Shown: positions 1 through 6,348 of the stretch, one piece after another
Layout of the letters: every line of letters starts with the position of its first letter
Position numbering within the stretch: the first letter of the stretch is position 1
DNA from: Burkholderiales bacterium
GTDB lineage: Bacteria; Pseudomonadota; Gammaproteobacteria; Burkholderiales; Burkholderiaceae_C
Assembly: GCA_025352345.1 (NCBI GenBank)
Contig: JANXTP010000085.1
Span: 1-15,506, forward strand
Length of the DNA stretch: 15,506 bases
Direction of reading: 5' to 3'
Translations under genes and position numbers: made by a program
The notes under the pieces: model-generated
Seen by the model: the letters and a program-made list of their open reading frames with translations, nothing else
Told to the model about the DNA's origin: nothing
Databases searched by the model: none

Positions 1-240
1 GGCATCGACATGCCGGTCGAACCAGTCGTTGACCGCCTGGCTGCTGGCACAGACCAGCGGGCCAGCCAGCAGCACGCCAGTGACGATCAAAAACCAGCGG
101 CCATCGGGCGCGACACCGGAGGCGATCACCCCGCAACAGAAGGCCCACATCGGCGGAAACCAGGTGATTGGTTTCAGCAGTTCAGCAACGACGGGCCAAG
201 CGGGAACCGATGAAGGAGCAGGCAAGGTACGAGACGACAT
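1..240 (-). CDS. bchG: Bacteriochlorophyll synthase BchG, N-terminal part (cut by window edge)
   Basis: Reading the minus strand from the ATG at 240-238 gives 80 open codons that run off the left edge. The protein contains LLKPITWFPPMWAF at about residues 21-34 and ends in NDWFDRHVDA (71-80). NDxxDxxxD is the first Asp-rich, Mg-prenyl-diphosphate binding motif of UbiA-type prenyltransferases, and the surrounding residues match chlorophyll/bacteriochlorophyll synthases rather than UbiA or COX10. The enzyme is an inner-membrane protein that esterifies bacteriochlorophyllide a with geranylgeranyl or phytyl diphosphate, the last stage of pigment synthesis. A hydrophobic segment at about 47-66 fits the first membrane helices. 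No Shine-Dalgarno sequence lies before the ATG, and the candidate promoter ends only about 8 nt upstream, so the mRNA may be leaderless or nearly so. The gene is divergent from crtI and shares its control region. Confidence 0.9.
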   Translation of the reverse strand, partial: MSSRTLPAPSSVPAWPVVAELLKPITWFPPMWAFCCGVIASGVAPDGRWFLIVTGVLLAGPLVCASSQAVNDWFDRHVDA

Positions 241-247
241 GCCGATG

Positions 248-276
248 ATTTTGTGATTGACACTTGCGAGTGTCAA
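248..276 (-). promoter_or_regulatory. Candidate bchG promoter
   Basis: On the minus strand a perfect -35 TTGACA (276-271) is followed after exactly 17 nt by CAAAAT (253-248), which matches TATAAT at four of six positions. Its expected start site falls about at the bchG ATG (240). The -35 lies in the right arm of the 255-278 palindrome and inside the PpsR box, so PpsR binding should block it. This is a pattern match only. Confidence 0.4.
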
Positions 277-278
277 TC
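255..278. repeat. Perfect inverted repeat in the bchG-crtI control region
   Basis: GATTGACACT (255-264) and its exact reverse complement AGTGTCAATC (269-278) are separated by TGCG. Each arm carries a TTGACA reading outward on its own strand. The same GATTGACA/TGTCAATC word recurs in the ppaA-bchF region, which suggests an extended PpsR half-site. It is not a simple transcription terminator, because neither flank has a T-tract and it sits between divergent genes. Confidence 0.7.
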
Positions 279-284
279 TAAACT
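258..284 (+). promoter_or_regulatory. Candidate crtI promoter
   Basis: TTGACA (258-263) is followed by TAAACT (279-284) at a short 15-bp spacing. At the optimal 17-bp spacing the hexamer is poor (AACTTA), so the -10 assignment is uncertain. The perfect PpsR box 271-288 covers the spacer and the -10, as expected for repression. The leader to the crtI ATG would be about 60 nt. Confidence 0.35.
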
Positions 285-288
285 TACA
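271..288. promoter_or_regulatory. PpsR/CrtJ binding site (TGT-N12-ACA)
   Basis: TGTCAATCTAAACTTACA is a perfect match to the TGT-N12-ACA palindrome recognised by PpsR/CrtJ, the photosynthesis-gene regulator encoded at 6349-7785. It lies between the divergent genes bchG and crtI and overlaps both candidate promoters. Control of crtI by PpsR is known in Rubrivivax. That it happens in this strain is inferred from the site and its place. Confidence 0.75.
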
Positions 289-353
289 CTTATTGCGGCT
301 GCCTTCGATCGTGAAGACACTGGCTATGCAGTATCTCGAGAGCCACACCACCG

Positions 354-1955
354 ATGAAGCCCGGCACTTTCTTTGAACACGGTTTTCCCGCCCCTGCCGA
401 TGCTGAATCGACGGGTGGTGTCGGCGCAGTGCCCACCGCCCTGGTGATCGGCAGCGGCTTTGGCGGCCTGGCAGCCGCCATCCGCCTGCGGGCTCGGGGC
501 TACCAAGTCACGGTGCTGGAAAAGCTCGATGCCCCTGGCGGCCGCGCCTACGTCCACCGGCAGGACGGCTACACCTTCGATGCTGGGCCGACCATCATCA
601 CCGTGCCCTTCATGCTGGAGGAGCTGTGGGCGCTGTGCGGGCGCACGATGTCCGACGACGTCGAGTTGCGCCCACTCGATCCGTTCTATCGAATCCAGTT
701 CGACGATGGCAGCCACTTCGACTACAGCGGTGACTTGGCTGCGATGCGCGCCGAAGTCGCCCGCTTCGCGCCATCGGATCTGGCCGGCTTCGACGGCTTC
801 ATGGCCGAATCCGACCGCTGCTACAAGCTGGGCTTCGAGGAACTGGCCACCGTTGCCTTCGACACCGTCGGCGACCTGCTGGCGGCCGTGCCGTCGATGA
901 TGAAGATGCGCGCCTGGCAGACGCTGTACGCGATGACGGCCCGGCATCTGCGCGATCCGAAGCTGCGCATCGTGTTCAGCTTCCATCCGCTGCTGATCGG
1001 CGGCAATCCGTTCGCCTGCACTTGCGTCTACAGCCTGATCACCGCGCTCGAACGCAAGTTCGGCGTGCACTGGGCGATGGGGGGCACCGGTACCTTGATT
1101 CAAGGCCTGGTCAGCCTGCTGGAAGGCAGCGGCGCGCGCTTGCGATTGAACGCCGAGGTGCGGGAGATCACCTGCGTGCCCACACCCGGAGCTCAGCCGC
1201 GCGCCACTGGCGTCACGCTGGCCAGCGGCGAGCACCTGGCGGCCGACATCGTGGTGTCAAACGCCGACACGGCATGGACCTACCGACACCTGATCCGCCC
1301 GGAATTCCGACGTCATTGGAGCGACCGCAAGATCGACAAGGGCCGCTACTCGATGAGCCTGTTCGTCTGGTACTTCGGCACCGATCGCCAGTACCCCGAC
1401 GTGCCGCACCACATGATGGTGCTGGGCCCACGCTACCGCGAGTTGCTCAACGACATCTTCAAGGAACATGTGCTGGCCGAGGATTTCAGCCTCTACCTGC
1501 ACCGCCCGACCGCCTCCGACCCGTCGATGGCGCCACCCGGCTGCGACACGTACTACGTGCTGGCGCCAGTGCCGCACCTCGACAGCGGCACCGATTGGCA
1601 GACCAAGGCAGAGCCTTATCGGCAGGCCATCGCCGACGCGCTCGATCGCAAGGTGATGCCGGGCTTCCAGAAGCACATCGCCACCTCGCGCATCACCACG
1701 CCGCAGGACTTCCACGACCGGCTGCTGTCCTTCAAGGGCGCGGCGTTCGGGCTGGAGCCGGTGCTGCTGCAAAGCGCCTGGTTCCGTCCGCACAACCGCA
1801 GCGAAGACATCGCCGGCCTCTTCATGGTCGGTGCCAGCACCCACCCCGGCGCGGGTGTGCCCGGCGTGCTGGCCTCGGCCAAGGCACTCGAATCGGTGGT
1901 GCCGGATATCACCTCGTTCGCCGCACCCGACCCCACGATCCTGGCCGCGGCCTGA
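354..1955 (+). CDS. crtI: Phytoene desaturase CrtI
   Basis: FAD-dependent phytoene desaturase of 533 residues, a membrane-associated enzyme that turns phytoene into neurosporene (three steps) or lycopene (four steps). Relatives in Rubrivivax make both, so the product cannot be fixed from sequence. The dinucleotide-binding GSGFGG is at residues 33-38, followed by DAPGGRA (59-65) and DAGPT (76-80). The C-terminal CrtI signature HPGAGVPGVLASAKA lies about 15 residues from the end. The start at 354 leaves a poorly conserved N-terminal tail of about 28 residues, longer than in many CrtI proteins, but no later Met precedes the FAD motif. The ribosome site is weak (GAGAG at about 340). crtB follows after 26 nt, so the two are almost certainly one operon, read from the PpsR-controlled region 241-353. 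Confidence 0.95.
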   Translation: MKPGTFFEHGFPAPADAESTGGVGAVPTALVIGSGFGGLAAAIRLRARGYQVTVLEKLDAPGGRAYVHRQDGYTFDAGPTIITVPFMLEELWALCGRTMSDDVELRPLDPFYRIQFDDGSHFDYSGDLAAMRAEVARFAPSDLAGFDGFMAESDRCYKLGFEELATVAFDTVGDLLAAVPSMMKMRAWQTLYAMTARHLRDPKLRIVFSFHPLLIGGNPFACTCVYSLITALERKFGVHWAMGGTGTLIQGLVSLLEGSGARLRLNAEVREITCVPTPGAQPRATGVTLASGEHLAADIVVSNADTAWTYRHLIRPEFRRHWSDRKIDKGRYSMSLFVWYFGTDRQYPDVPHHMMVLGPRYRELLNDIFKEHVLAEDFSLYLHRPTASDPSMAPPGCDTYYVLAPVPHLDSGTDWQTKAEPYRQAIADALDRKVMPGFQKHIATSRITTPQDFHDRLLSFKGAAFGLEPVLLQSAWFRPHNRSEDIAGLFMVGASTHPGAGVPGVLASAKALESVVPDITSFAAPDPTILAAA

Positions 1956-1971
1956 TCCGATCGAAAAACAC

Positions 1972-1977
1972 AAGGAG
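1972..1977 (+). promoter_or_regulatory. Ribosome binding site of crtB
   Basis: AAGGAG lies 4 nt before the ATG at 1982. It is the only good Shine-Dalgarno sequence near the gene and supports this start over the internal Met codon at 2087. Confidence 0.6.
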
Positions 1978-1981
1978 CCTC

Positions 1982-3193
1982 ATGCAGCCCCAACAAGTCG
2001 TGGCCGATCGCCTGATCGATCACCTGCCCCTCCCATCGCTCAGCCTGGTGTCCAGCCAGCGCACAGGCCCCGACAACCGGCACAGCATGGACCTGCACGA
2101 CTGCGAATCGCTGATGCGCAGCGGATCGAAGACCTTCTTCGCCGCGTCGCTGGTGCTGCCGGGCCGGGTGCGTGCACCGGCTACCGCGTTGTATGCGTTC
2201 TGTCGGCTGGCTGACGACACCATCGACCTGGAAAGCCACCTCCACGGTGGGCCGATGGGAGCGTTGCATCACCTGCAGCACCGCCTGCAGCGCATCTATG
2301 ACGGCTGCCCGTCGCCGGTGCCGGCGGACCGGGCTCTGTCGACCGTGGTGGCGCAGTTCAACATCCCGAAAGCTTTGCTCGATGCCCTCTTGGAGGGCTT
2401 CGAGTGGGACTTGCAATCCCGCCGCTACGAGACCATCGCGCAGTTGCACGACTACGGTGCTCGCGTCGCGGGGACCGTCGGTTCGATGATGGCCATCATC
2501 ATGGGCGCGCGCAGCCCACAGGCGCAGGCGCGGGCGTGTGAGTTGGGTCTGGCAATGCAGCTGACTAACATCGCACGTGATGTCGGCGAAGACGCGCGCA
2601 ACGGGCGCCTCTACCTGCCGCGCGACTGGATGCGCAAGGCTGGCATCGACCCCGATGAATGGCTGCGCGCACCCGCCTTCAGCCCGGCCTTGGGCTCGGT
2701 GGTGGCACGGCTGTTGGCCGAGGCCGACACGCTGTACGAACGCGCCGCACTTGGCATTCCAGCACTGCCACGTGATTGTCGGCCGGCGATCCAGGCGGCC
2801 CGTCTGGTCTATGCCGACATAGGCCGAGAAGTCGCGCGGGCGGGCTTCGACTCGGTGTCCCGACGCGCCTGCGTGTCGTCGCAGCGCAAGCTGGGATTGA
2901 TGGCAGTGGCCTTCGGTGCCGCGGCCATGTCACCGGCGCGGCGCCAGCGGGCAGAGCTCAACGACCTGGCTCCGGTGCCGGCCATCCAGCACCTGGTCGA
3001 TGTGGCGGCCACCACGCCCATCGCACAGCCAGCCGACATCGGCCCGGCAGCAGAAAATCTGGCTCGCAAGCCACGCTTCGATGAACGCATGTTGTGGACG
3101 ATCGGCCTGTTCGAGCGTCTCGAAGAACGCCAGCTCGCGAGCAACTCCTTCGCCGGCGCCGGGCAGCAAGCGCCCTCGGTCTTCAGCGGCTGA
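1982..3193 (+). CDS. crtB: Phytoene synthase CrtB
   Basis: Condenses two geranylgeranyl diphosphates head-to-head into phytoene, the committed step of carotenoid synthesis. The 403-residue product has the squalene/phytoene synthase fold signatures. These are SGSKTFFAASLVLP (47-60), first Asp-rich motif DDTID (78-82), QLTNIARDVGEDARNGRLYLP (193-213) holding the second motif DVGED (200-204), and a late LVYADIG segment (275-281). The first 35 residues precede the conserved domain, and the C-terminal 90 residues or so are variable, so it is somewhat longer than typical bacterial CrtB. The start is chosen on the AAGGAG site. It is 26 nt downstream of crtI and convergent with crtC, with a hairpin between them. 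The reading frame is open upstream through crtI, but that part is only a shadow of crtI. Confidence 0.95.
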   Translation: MQPQQVVADRLIDHLPLPSLSLVSSQRTGPDNRHSMDLHDCESLMRSGSKTFFAASLVLPGRVRAPATALYAFCRLADDTIDLESHLHGGPMGALHHLQHRLQRIYDGCPSPVPADRALSTVVAQFNIPKALLDALLEGFEWDLQSRRYETIAQLHDYGARVAGTVGSMMAIIMGARSPQAQARACELGLAMQLTNIARDVGEDARNGRLYLPRDWMRKAGIDPDEWLRAPAFSPALGSVVARLLAEADTLYERAALGIPALPRDCRPAIQAARLVYADIGREVARAGFDSVSRRACVSSQRKLGLMAVAFGAAAMSPARRQRAELNDLAPVPAIQHLVDVAATTPIAQPADIGPAAENLARKPRFDERMLWTIGLFERLEERQLASNSFAGAGQQAPSVFSG

Positions 3194-3206
3194 CGGCAGC
3201 GGCAGC

Positions 3207-3233
3207 GTGCGCTGACTCGCTCAGTCAGCGCAC
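3207..3233. terminator. Hairpin between convergent crtB and crtC
   Basis: GTGCGCTGACT (3207-3217) and its exact reverse complement AGTCAGCGCAC (3223-3233) form an 11-bp stem with loop CGCTC. It lies 14 nt after the crtB stop, and the crtC stop codon (3227-3225) is inside the right arm. Neither side has a T-tract, so it may be a bidirectional terminator of imperfect type or an mRNA 3'-end stabiliser. Confidence 0.6.
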
Positions 3234-4439
3234 CCGCGGCATCCGCCACGGCAGCATCAGTTGCACAGCGGTGGACACCAGACGCGGCACGTTCAGTGTC
3301 TCGTGCACCGAGGCCACGGCCTCGCCGAGCAGTCCCGATGACAACACCGAGCGCACGTAGAACGGCGTGTCCTCCAGCGTCTGCTTGACGACTGCAGGCT
3401 GCTGCGCGTCGGTGCGCATCGTGCGGCCGATGCGCCAGGCGGTGCGCGGCAGCGGCTGACGCTCGGGCGGCGTGAAATGCTCGAACTCTCCCGAGGGCTG
3501 AAAGCGCACCGCGATCACCCGGTCGCTGCCCTGCTTCTGGCGCACGTCGTAGATCACGCCGGTGCTGCCGTCTTTCAGCGGCGCGCGCGACCAGTCCCAT
3601 TCGGTGAACGGCCGATCGATCGGCTCATCGCCTTCGTTCGAATCGAGGTAGGCGTGGCCGGACCACTTCATCGACGGTGCGTCGAATTCGACCTCGACCC
3701 GCGAGCACGGCGCGATCGGCCCCCAACGGTGCAGACCGCCATCGTCGAGCGACGCCACGAAACCGCACAGGCCTTTCGGATAGACGCGCACCTGTCCCCG
3801 CACGCGCCTCGGGATCGGCGCGGTGATCTCGTCGATGTCGATCGTCAAGCATTCGCCGTTCCAATGCAGCTGGCTCGGCCCGACGGCGAAGCGGCTGGCG
3901 TCGCGCGTCATGCTGGCGCGGCTGCGCTCGGTCATCGTCCAGCGCTTGGCAGCCTGGCCGTACAGCGCAACGTTGATCGAGCAGTGGTTCTCGGGATCGG
4001 CGCTGCCACTGCGACGCGCCCAGGCGTAATAAGGCGAGAAAACGCTGCCGACGAAGGCGATGATGCTCAGCGCGTGTTGCCCGTCGTCGCTGACCGCATC
4101 GACATACCACCAGAGATAGCCCCCCGGCGGGACAGGCTGGTCGAATCGAGGTGCCCCAGCAGCGTCTCGGCCGCCAGCCGCCCGGACATCGCCGCCATCG
4201 GCACGCCCGGCCCCGGGTGCACGCTGCCCCCCGCCAAGTACAGCCCCGGCAACCGGCTCTGTGCCGCTGGCCGCTGAAACACCCCCATCCAGCCGTTCGC
4301 CGCCTGGCCGTACAGCGCTCCGCCCGTCGCCGGGAACAGGCGATGGAAATCGCCGGGCGTCGTCAGCACCGTGTTGTGGGGTGTCCGATAGATGGTCAGT
4401 CCGCTGCGCTGCATCAGCGCAAAGTGGGTCTGCTCGCAT
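3225..4439 (-). CDS. crtC: Acyclic carotenoid 1,2-hydratase CrtC
   Basis: Adds water to the C1,2 double bond of neurosporene, lycopene and related acyclic carotenes, giving the 1-hydroxy products used by CrtD. The conserved part runs from about residue 98 (FDQPVPPGGYLWWYVDA) to the end, with FVGSVFSPYYAWAR (129-142). HRW (237-239) and YLD (264-266) fit the H-x-W and Y-x-D catalytic residues reported for the Rubrivivax enzyme, and the 27-residue spacing also agrees. The start is problematic. The only ATG, GTG or TTG in frame upstream of the core is the ATG at 4439, giving 404 residues. The first 95 or so are then Gly/Ala/Arg-rich and lie entirely within the 3' end of crtD, in another frame (373-nt overlap). 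From memory, the Rubrivivax residue numbering fits this long form within about two residues. Otherwise the core would need a rare start codon or a -1 frameshift from crtD. Confidence 0.88.
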   Translation of the reverse strand: MRADPLCADAAQRTDHLSDTPQHGADDARRFPSPVPGDGRSAVRPGGERLDGGVSAASGTEPVAGAVLGGGQRAPGAGRADGGDVRAAGGRDAAGAPRFDQPVPPGGYLWWYVDAVSDDGQHALSIIAFVGSVFSPYYAWARRSGSADPENHCSINVALYGQAAKRWTMTERSRASMTRDASRFAVGPSQLHWNGECLTIDIDEITAPIPRRVRGQVRVYPKGLCGFVASLDDGGLHRWGPIAPCSRVEVEFDAPSMKWSGHAYLDSNEGDEPIDRPFTEWDWSRAPLKDGSTGVIYDVRQKQGSDRVIAVRFQPSGEFEHFTPPERQPLPRTAWRIGRTMRTDAQQPAVVKQTLEDTPFYVRSVLSSGLLGEAVASVHETLNVPRLVSTAVQLMLPWRMPRVR

Positions 4440-5665
4440 GCTTCGATCTCCGAGGGTTCAAGGGGCGCTGAATCGCCGTTTGCCGGCGCGTTGACCAGGC
4501 ACAGCAGCCGCTCCGGTCCGCTGCCGTCCGGGTCACCGTCGCGCGCGGGCAGGTGGCCGCTGTCATCGCGGTCCTGCGCGCAGACATAGACCGTGCCTTC
4601 ACGCGGCAGGTGGCCGCGCTGGAAGATGTCAGTGAACTCCGACGCGTAGTCGGCATTGAAGAACACGTTGTGCCGCACCAGCGGAAAGCCGGAGGTGCGC
4701 GCGTTTATCGACCAAGTCATCGCGGACAGCGATCGGCCTGTGGCGGGCACCGGCGACACGGCGCGGATGCAGTCGGCGCCCAGCAAGCCCAGTGGCAGCG
4801 CTGCGGCGTCGCCGTTGAAAACCACCGAGTCGGCGTCGAGGCATTCGCCGCCTGCCAGCCGCACACCGCAGGCCTGCCCATCGCGCACCAGCACCTGCTC
4901 GCAGGCCTGCCCATAGCGGATCGTGGCGCCGCGCTGCTTTGCCAGATCGGCCAAAGCGGTCGCCACCGCCAGCATGCCGCCATCGACCGCCCAGACGCCG
5001 TCCATCTCGACCTGCGCCACCAGCATCAGCGTGGCGGGCGCCGCAAACGGCGACGATCCGCAGTAGGTGGCGTAGCGGCCGAACAGCTGCTGCAGCCGCG
5101 GATCGTGAAAGTGCTTGGCCAGTGATCGCCACAGCGACGCAAACGGCCCGAGCCCGGCCAGCACCCCCAGGCCGCGTGGCCCGAGATCGCGTGCCATGCC
5201 GAGCAGTGTCGGCCGCTGCGAGCGGATGTACGGCCCTTCGAGGGTGTCGTAGACGGTGCGCGCTTGTGCGCAGAACTGCAGGAAGCGGCGCGCCTCGTTT
5301 GGCCCGGCGAATCGCCCAATCGCGTCGGCAGACTGCGCCGCATCGGCGAAGAGATCGAGTCGTTCGTCAGCACTCCAGGCATGCCGCGCCAGCACGCCCA
5401 GCGGCTGCAGACGCAGCTGCTCGGTCAGCGACGAACCGGCAGCCGCGAAGATCTGCTCGAATACCCAACGCATCGTGAATACGGTCGGGCCGGAATCGAC
5501 GCCGGCACCGCCGACCATCACCCGGCGCATCTTGCCACCCGGCGTGTCAGCGCGCTCGACCAAGGTGACCTGCAGCCCGCGACAGGCCAGCAACAGCGCA
5601 CTGACCAGGCCAGCGACCCCAGCGCCAATGACCACCACGCGGTGTTCGCGCAAGGCCTCAGCCAT
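4067..5665 (-). CDS. crtD: Hydroxyneurosporene (methoxyneurosporene) desaturase CrtD
   Basis: FAD-dependent C-3,4 desaturase of the CrtI family that acts after CrtC on 1-hydroxy or 1-methoxy carotenoids on the way to spheroidene. The 532-residue protein starts MAEALREHRVVVIGAGVAGL, with the FAD motif GAGVAG at 14-19, then TPGGKM (41-46) and DSGPTVFTMRWVFEQIF (57-73), which is typical of CrtD rather than CrtI. Near the C-terminus it has YLAGGSVHPGPGVPMAAMSG. The last 20 or so residues are not conserved because that DNA also encodes the start of the CrtC core. The ATG at 5665 is chosen because it directly precedes the FAD motif. The frame stays open upstream, but that stretch is crtA. The gene overlaps the crtA stop by 8 nt, so translation is probably coupled. 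Confidence 0.92.
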   Translation of the reverse strand: MAEALREHRVVVIGAGVAGLVSALLLACRGLQVTLVERADTPGGKMRRVMVGGAGVDSGPTVFTMRWVFEQIFAAAGSSLTEQLRLQPLGVLARHAWSADERLDLFADAAQSADAIGRFAGPNEARRFLQFCAQARTVYDTLEGPYIRSQRPTLLGMARDLGPRGLGVLAGLGPFASLWRSLAKHFHDPRLQQLFGRYATYCGSSPFAAPATLMLVAQVEMDGVWAVDGGMLAVATALADLAKQRGATIRYGQACEQVLVRDGQACGVRLAGGECLDADSVVFNGDAAALPLGLLGADCIRAVSPVPATGRSLSAMTWSINARTSGFPLVRHNVFFNADYASEFTDIFQRGHLPREGTVYVCAQDRDDSGHLPARDGDPDGSGPERLLCLVNAPANGDSAPLEPSEIEACEQTHFALMQRSGLTIYRTPHNTVLTTPGDFHRLFPATGGALYGQAANGWMGVFQRPAAQSRLPGLYLAGGSVHPGPGVPMAAMSGRLAAETLLGHLDSTSLSRRGAISGGMSMRSATTGNTR

Positions 5666-6326
5666 AGCGTCGCCCCAGCCAGGTGCCCTGCGCATCACTG
5701 GGCACAAAGCGCACGAACATCGACTCGGAAAAATAGCCGTGACGCTGCGCTGCCTTGATCGCTTCCAGGTGCGCACCGCTGCGCGCGTAGGCATCCATCT
5801 GCGCGACGCTGTCCCACATCGTGAAGGTGGCCTGACGCAACAGCGGCACCTCGCCTAAACCCGCCGAGAACAGGCACCCTGGCGCCCCATCGAGCGAACG
5901 CTGGGTCAGAGGCGCCTGCCGCCAGAAGGCCGCCGACTTCGGCAGACGGATCGATGCGCGGGTCAACGCCGCGATCGGGCCGCGCGCAGGCACCTGAGCG
6001 TTGACCGGCAAGCTCATGCCCGACCAGCTGCCGCGGCAGCTGAAAGCTTTCAGTTTGACAGCGAAGAATTCCCGCGCATGGGAGCGGTAGCTCGCCGCCA
6101 GCGACGAGTCGGCCAGAAACGCATCGGCCGCAGGCGCGTCGTCGAACACACAGAACAGGCCCTGACGCGACAGGCTGGGCCGCAGCCCGAAACCCGATTC
6201 ATACCCACTGCCCAGCACCTTGAAGAAGCGCAAGCCCGGGATGCGGTAGAGATCGAAGCGGCCGATGACGAACCGGCCGTAACCCCATGCCCTGGACCCG
6301 GGTGCAATGTCCACCAGCACCAGCAT
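5658..6326 (-). CDS. crtA: Spheroidene monooxygenase CrtA
   Basis: CrtA-family oxygenase that introduces a keto group at C-2 of spheroidene, giving spheroidenone when oxygen is present. The 222-residue product opens MLVLVDIAPGSRAWGYGRFV and carries the family features FKVLGSGYESGFGLRPS (about 36-52), PGCLFSAGLGEVPLLRQATFTMWDS (middle) and HGYFSESMFVRF near the end. A GTG at 6347, one base after the ppsR stop, would add seven residues. The ATG at 6326 is preferred because the family homology begins there, but neither start has a strong ribosome site. The gene sits between ppsR (about 22 nt upstream) and crtD (8-nt overlap), in one operon. Its presence shows that the strain probably uses the spheroidene/spheroidenone branch rather than stopping at spirilloxanthin. 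Confidence 0.88.
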   Translation of the reverse strand: MLVLVDIAPGSRAWGYGRFVIGRFDLYRIPGLRFFKVLGSGYESGFGLRPSLSRQGLFCVFDDAPAADAFLADSSLAASYRSHAREFFAVKLKAFSCRGSWSGMSLPVNAQVPARGPIAALTRASIRLPKSAAFWRQAPLTQRSLDGAPGCLFSAGLGEVPLLRQATFTMWDSVAQMDAYARSGAHLEAIKAAQRHGYFSESMFVRFVPSDAQGTWLGRRYG

Positions 6327-6348
6327 GGCGACCGCGCCACGATCCACC

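Noticed and set aside
255..278. FNR-type site in the bchG-crtI palindrome
   Set aside because: FNR sites are TTGAT-N4-ATCAA. Here the arms are TTGAC and GTCAA at ten-base spacing, which fits the PpsR half-site word better.
1022..1981. Upstream in-frame extension of crtB through crtI
   Set aside because: The sequence is Arg/Pro/Gly-rich noise in the wrong frame of crtI, and crtB has a good ribosome site at 1972-1977.
5666..5794. N-terminal extension of crtD by 43 residues
   Set aside because: It lies within crtA in another frame and has no CrtD homology. The ATG at 5665 directly precedes the FAD-binding motif.
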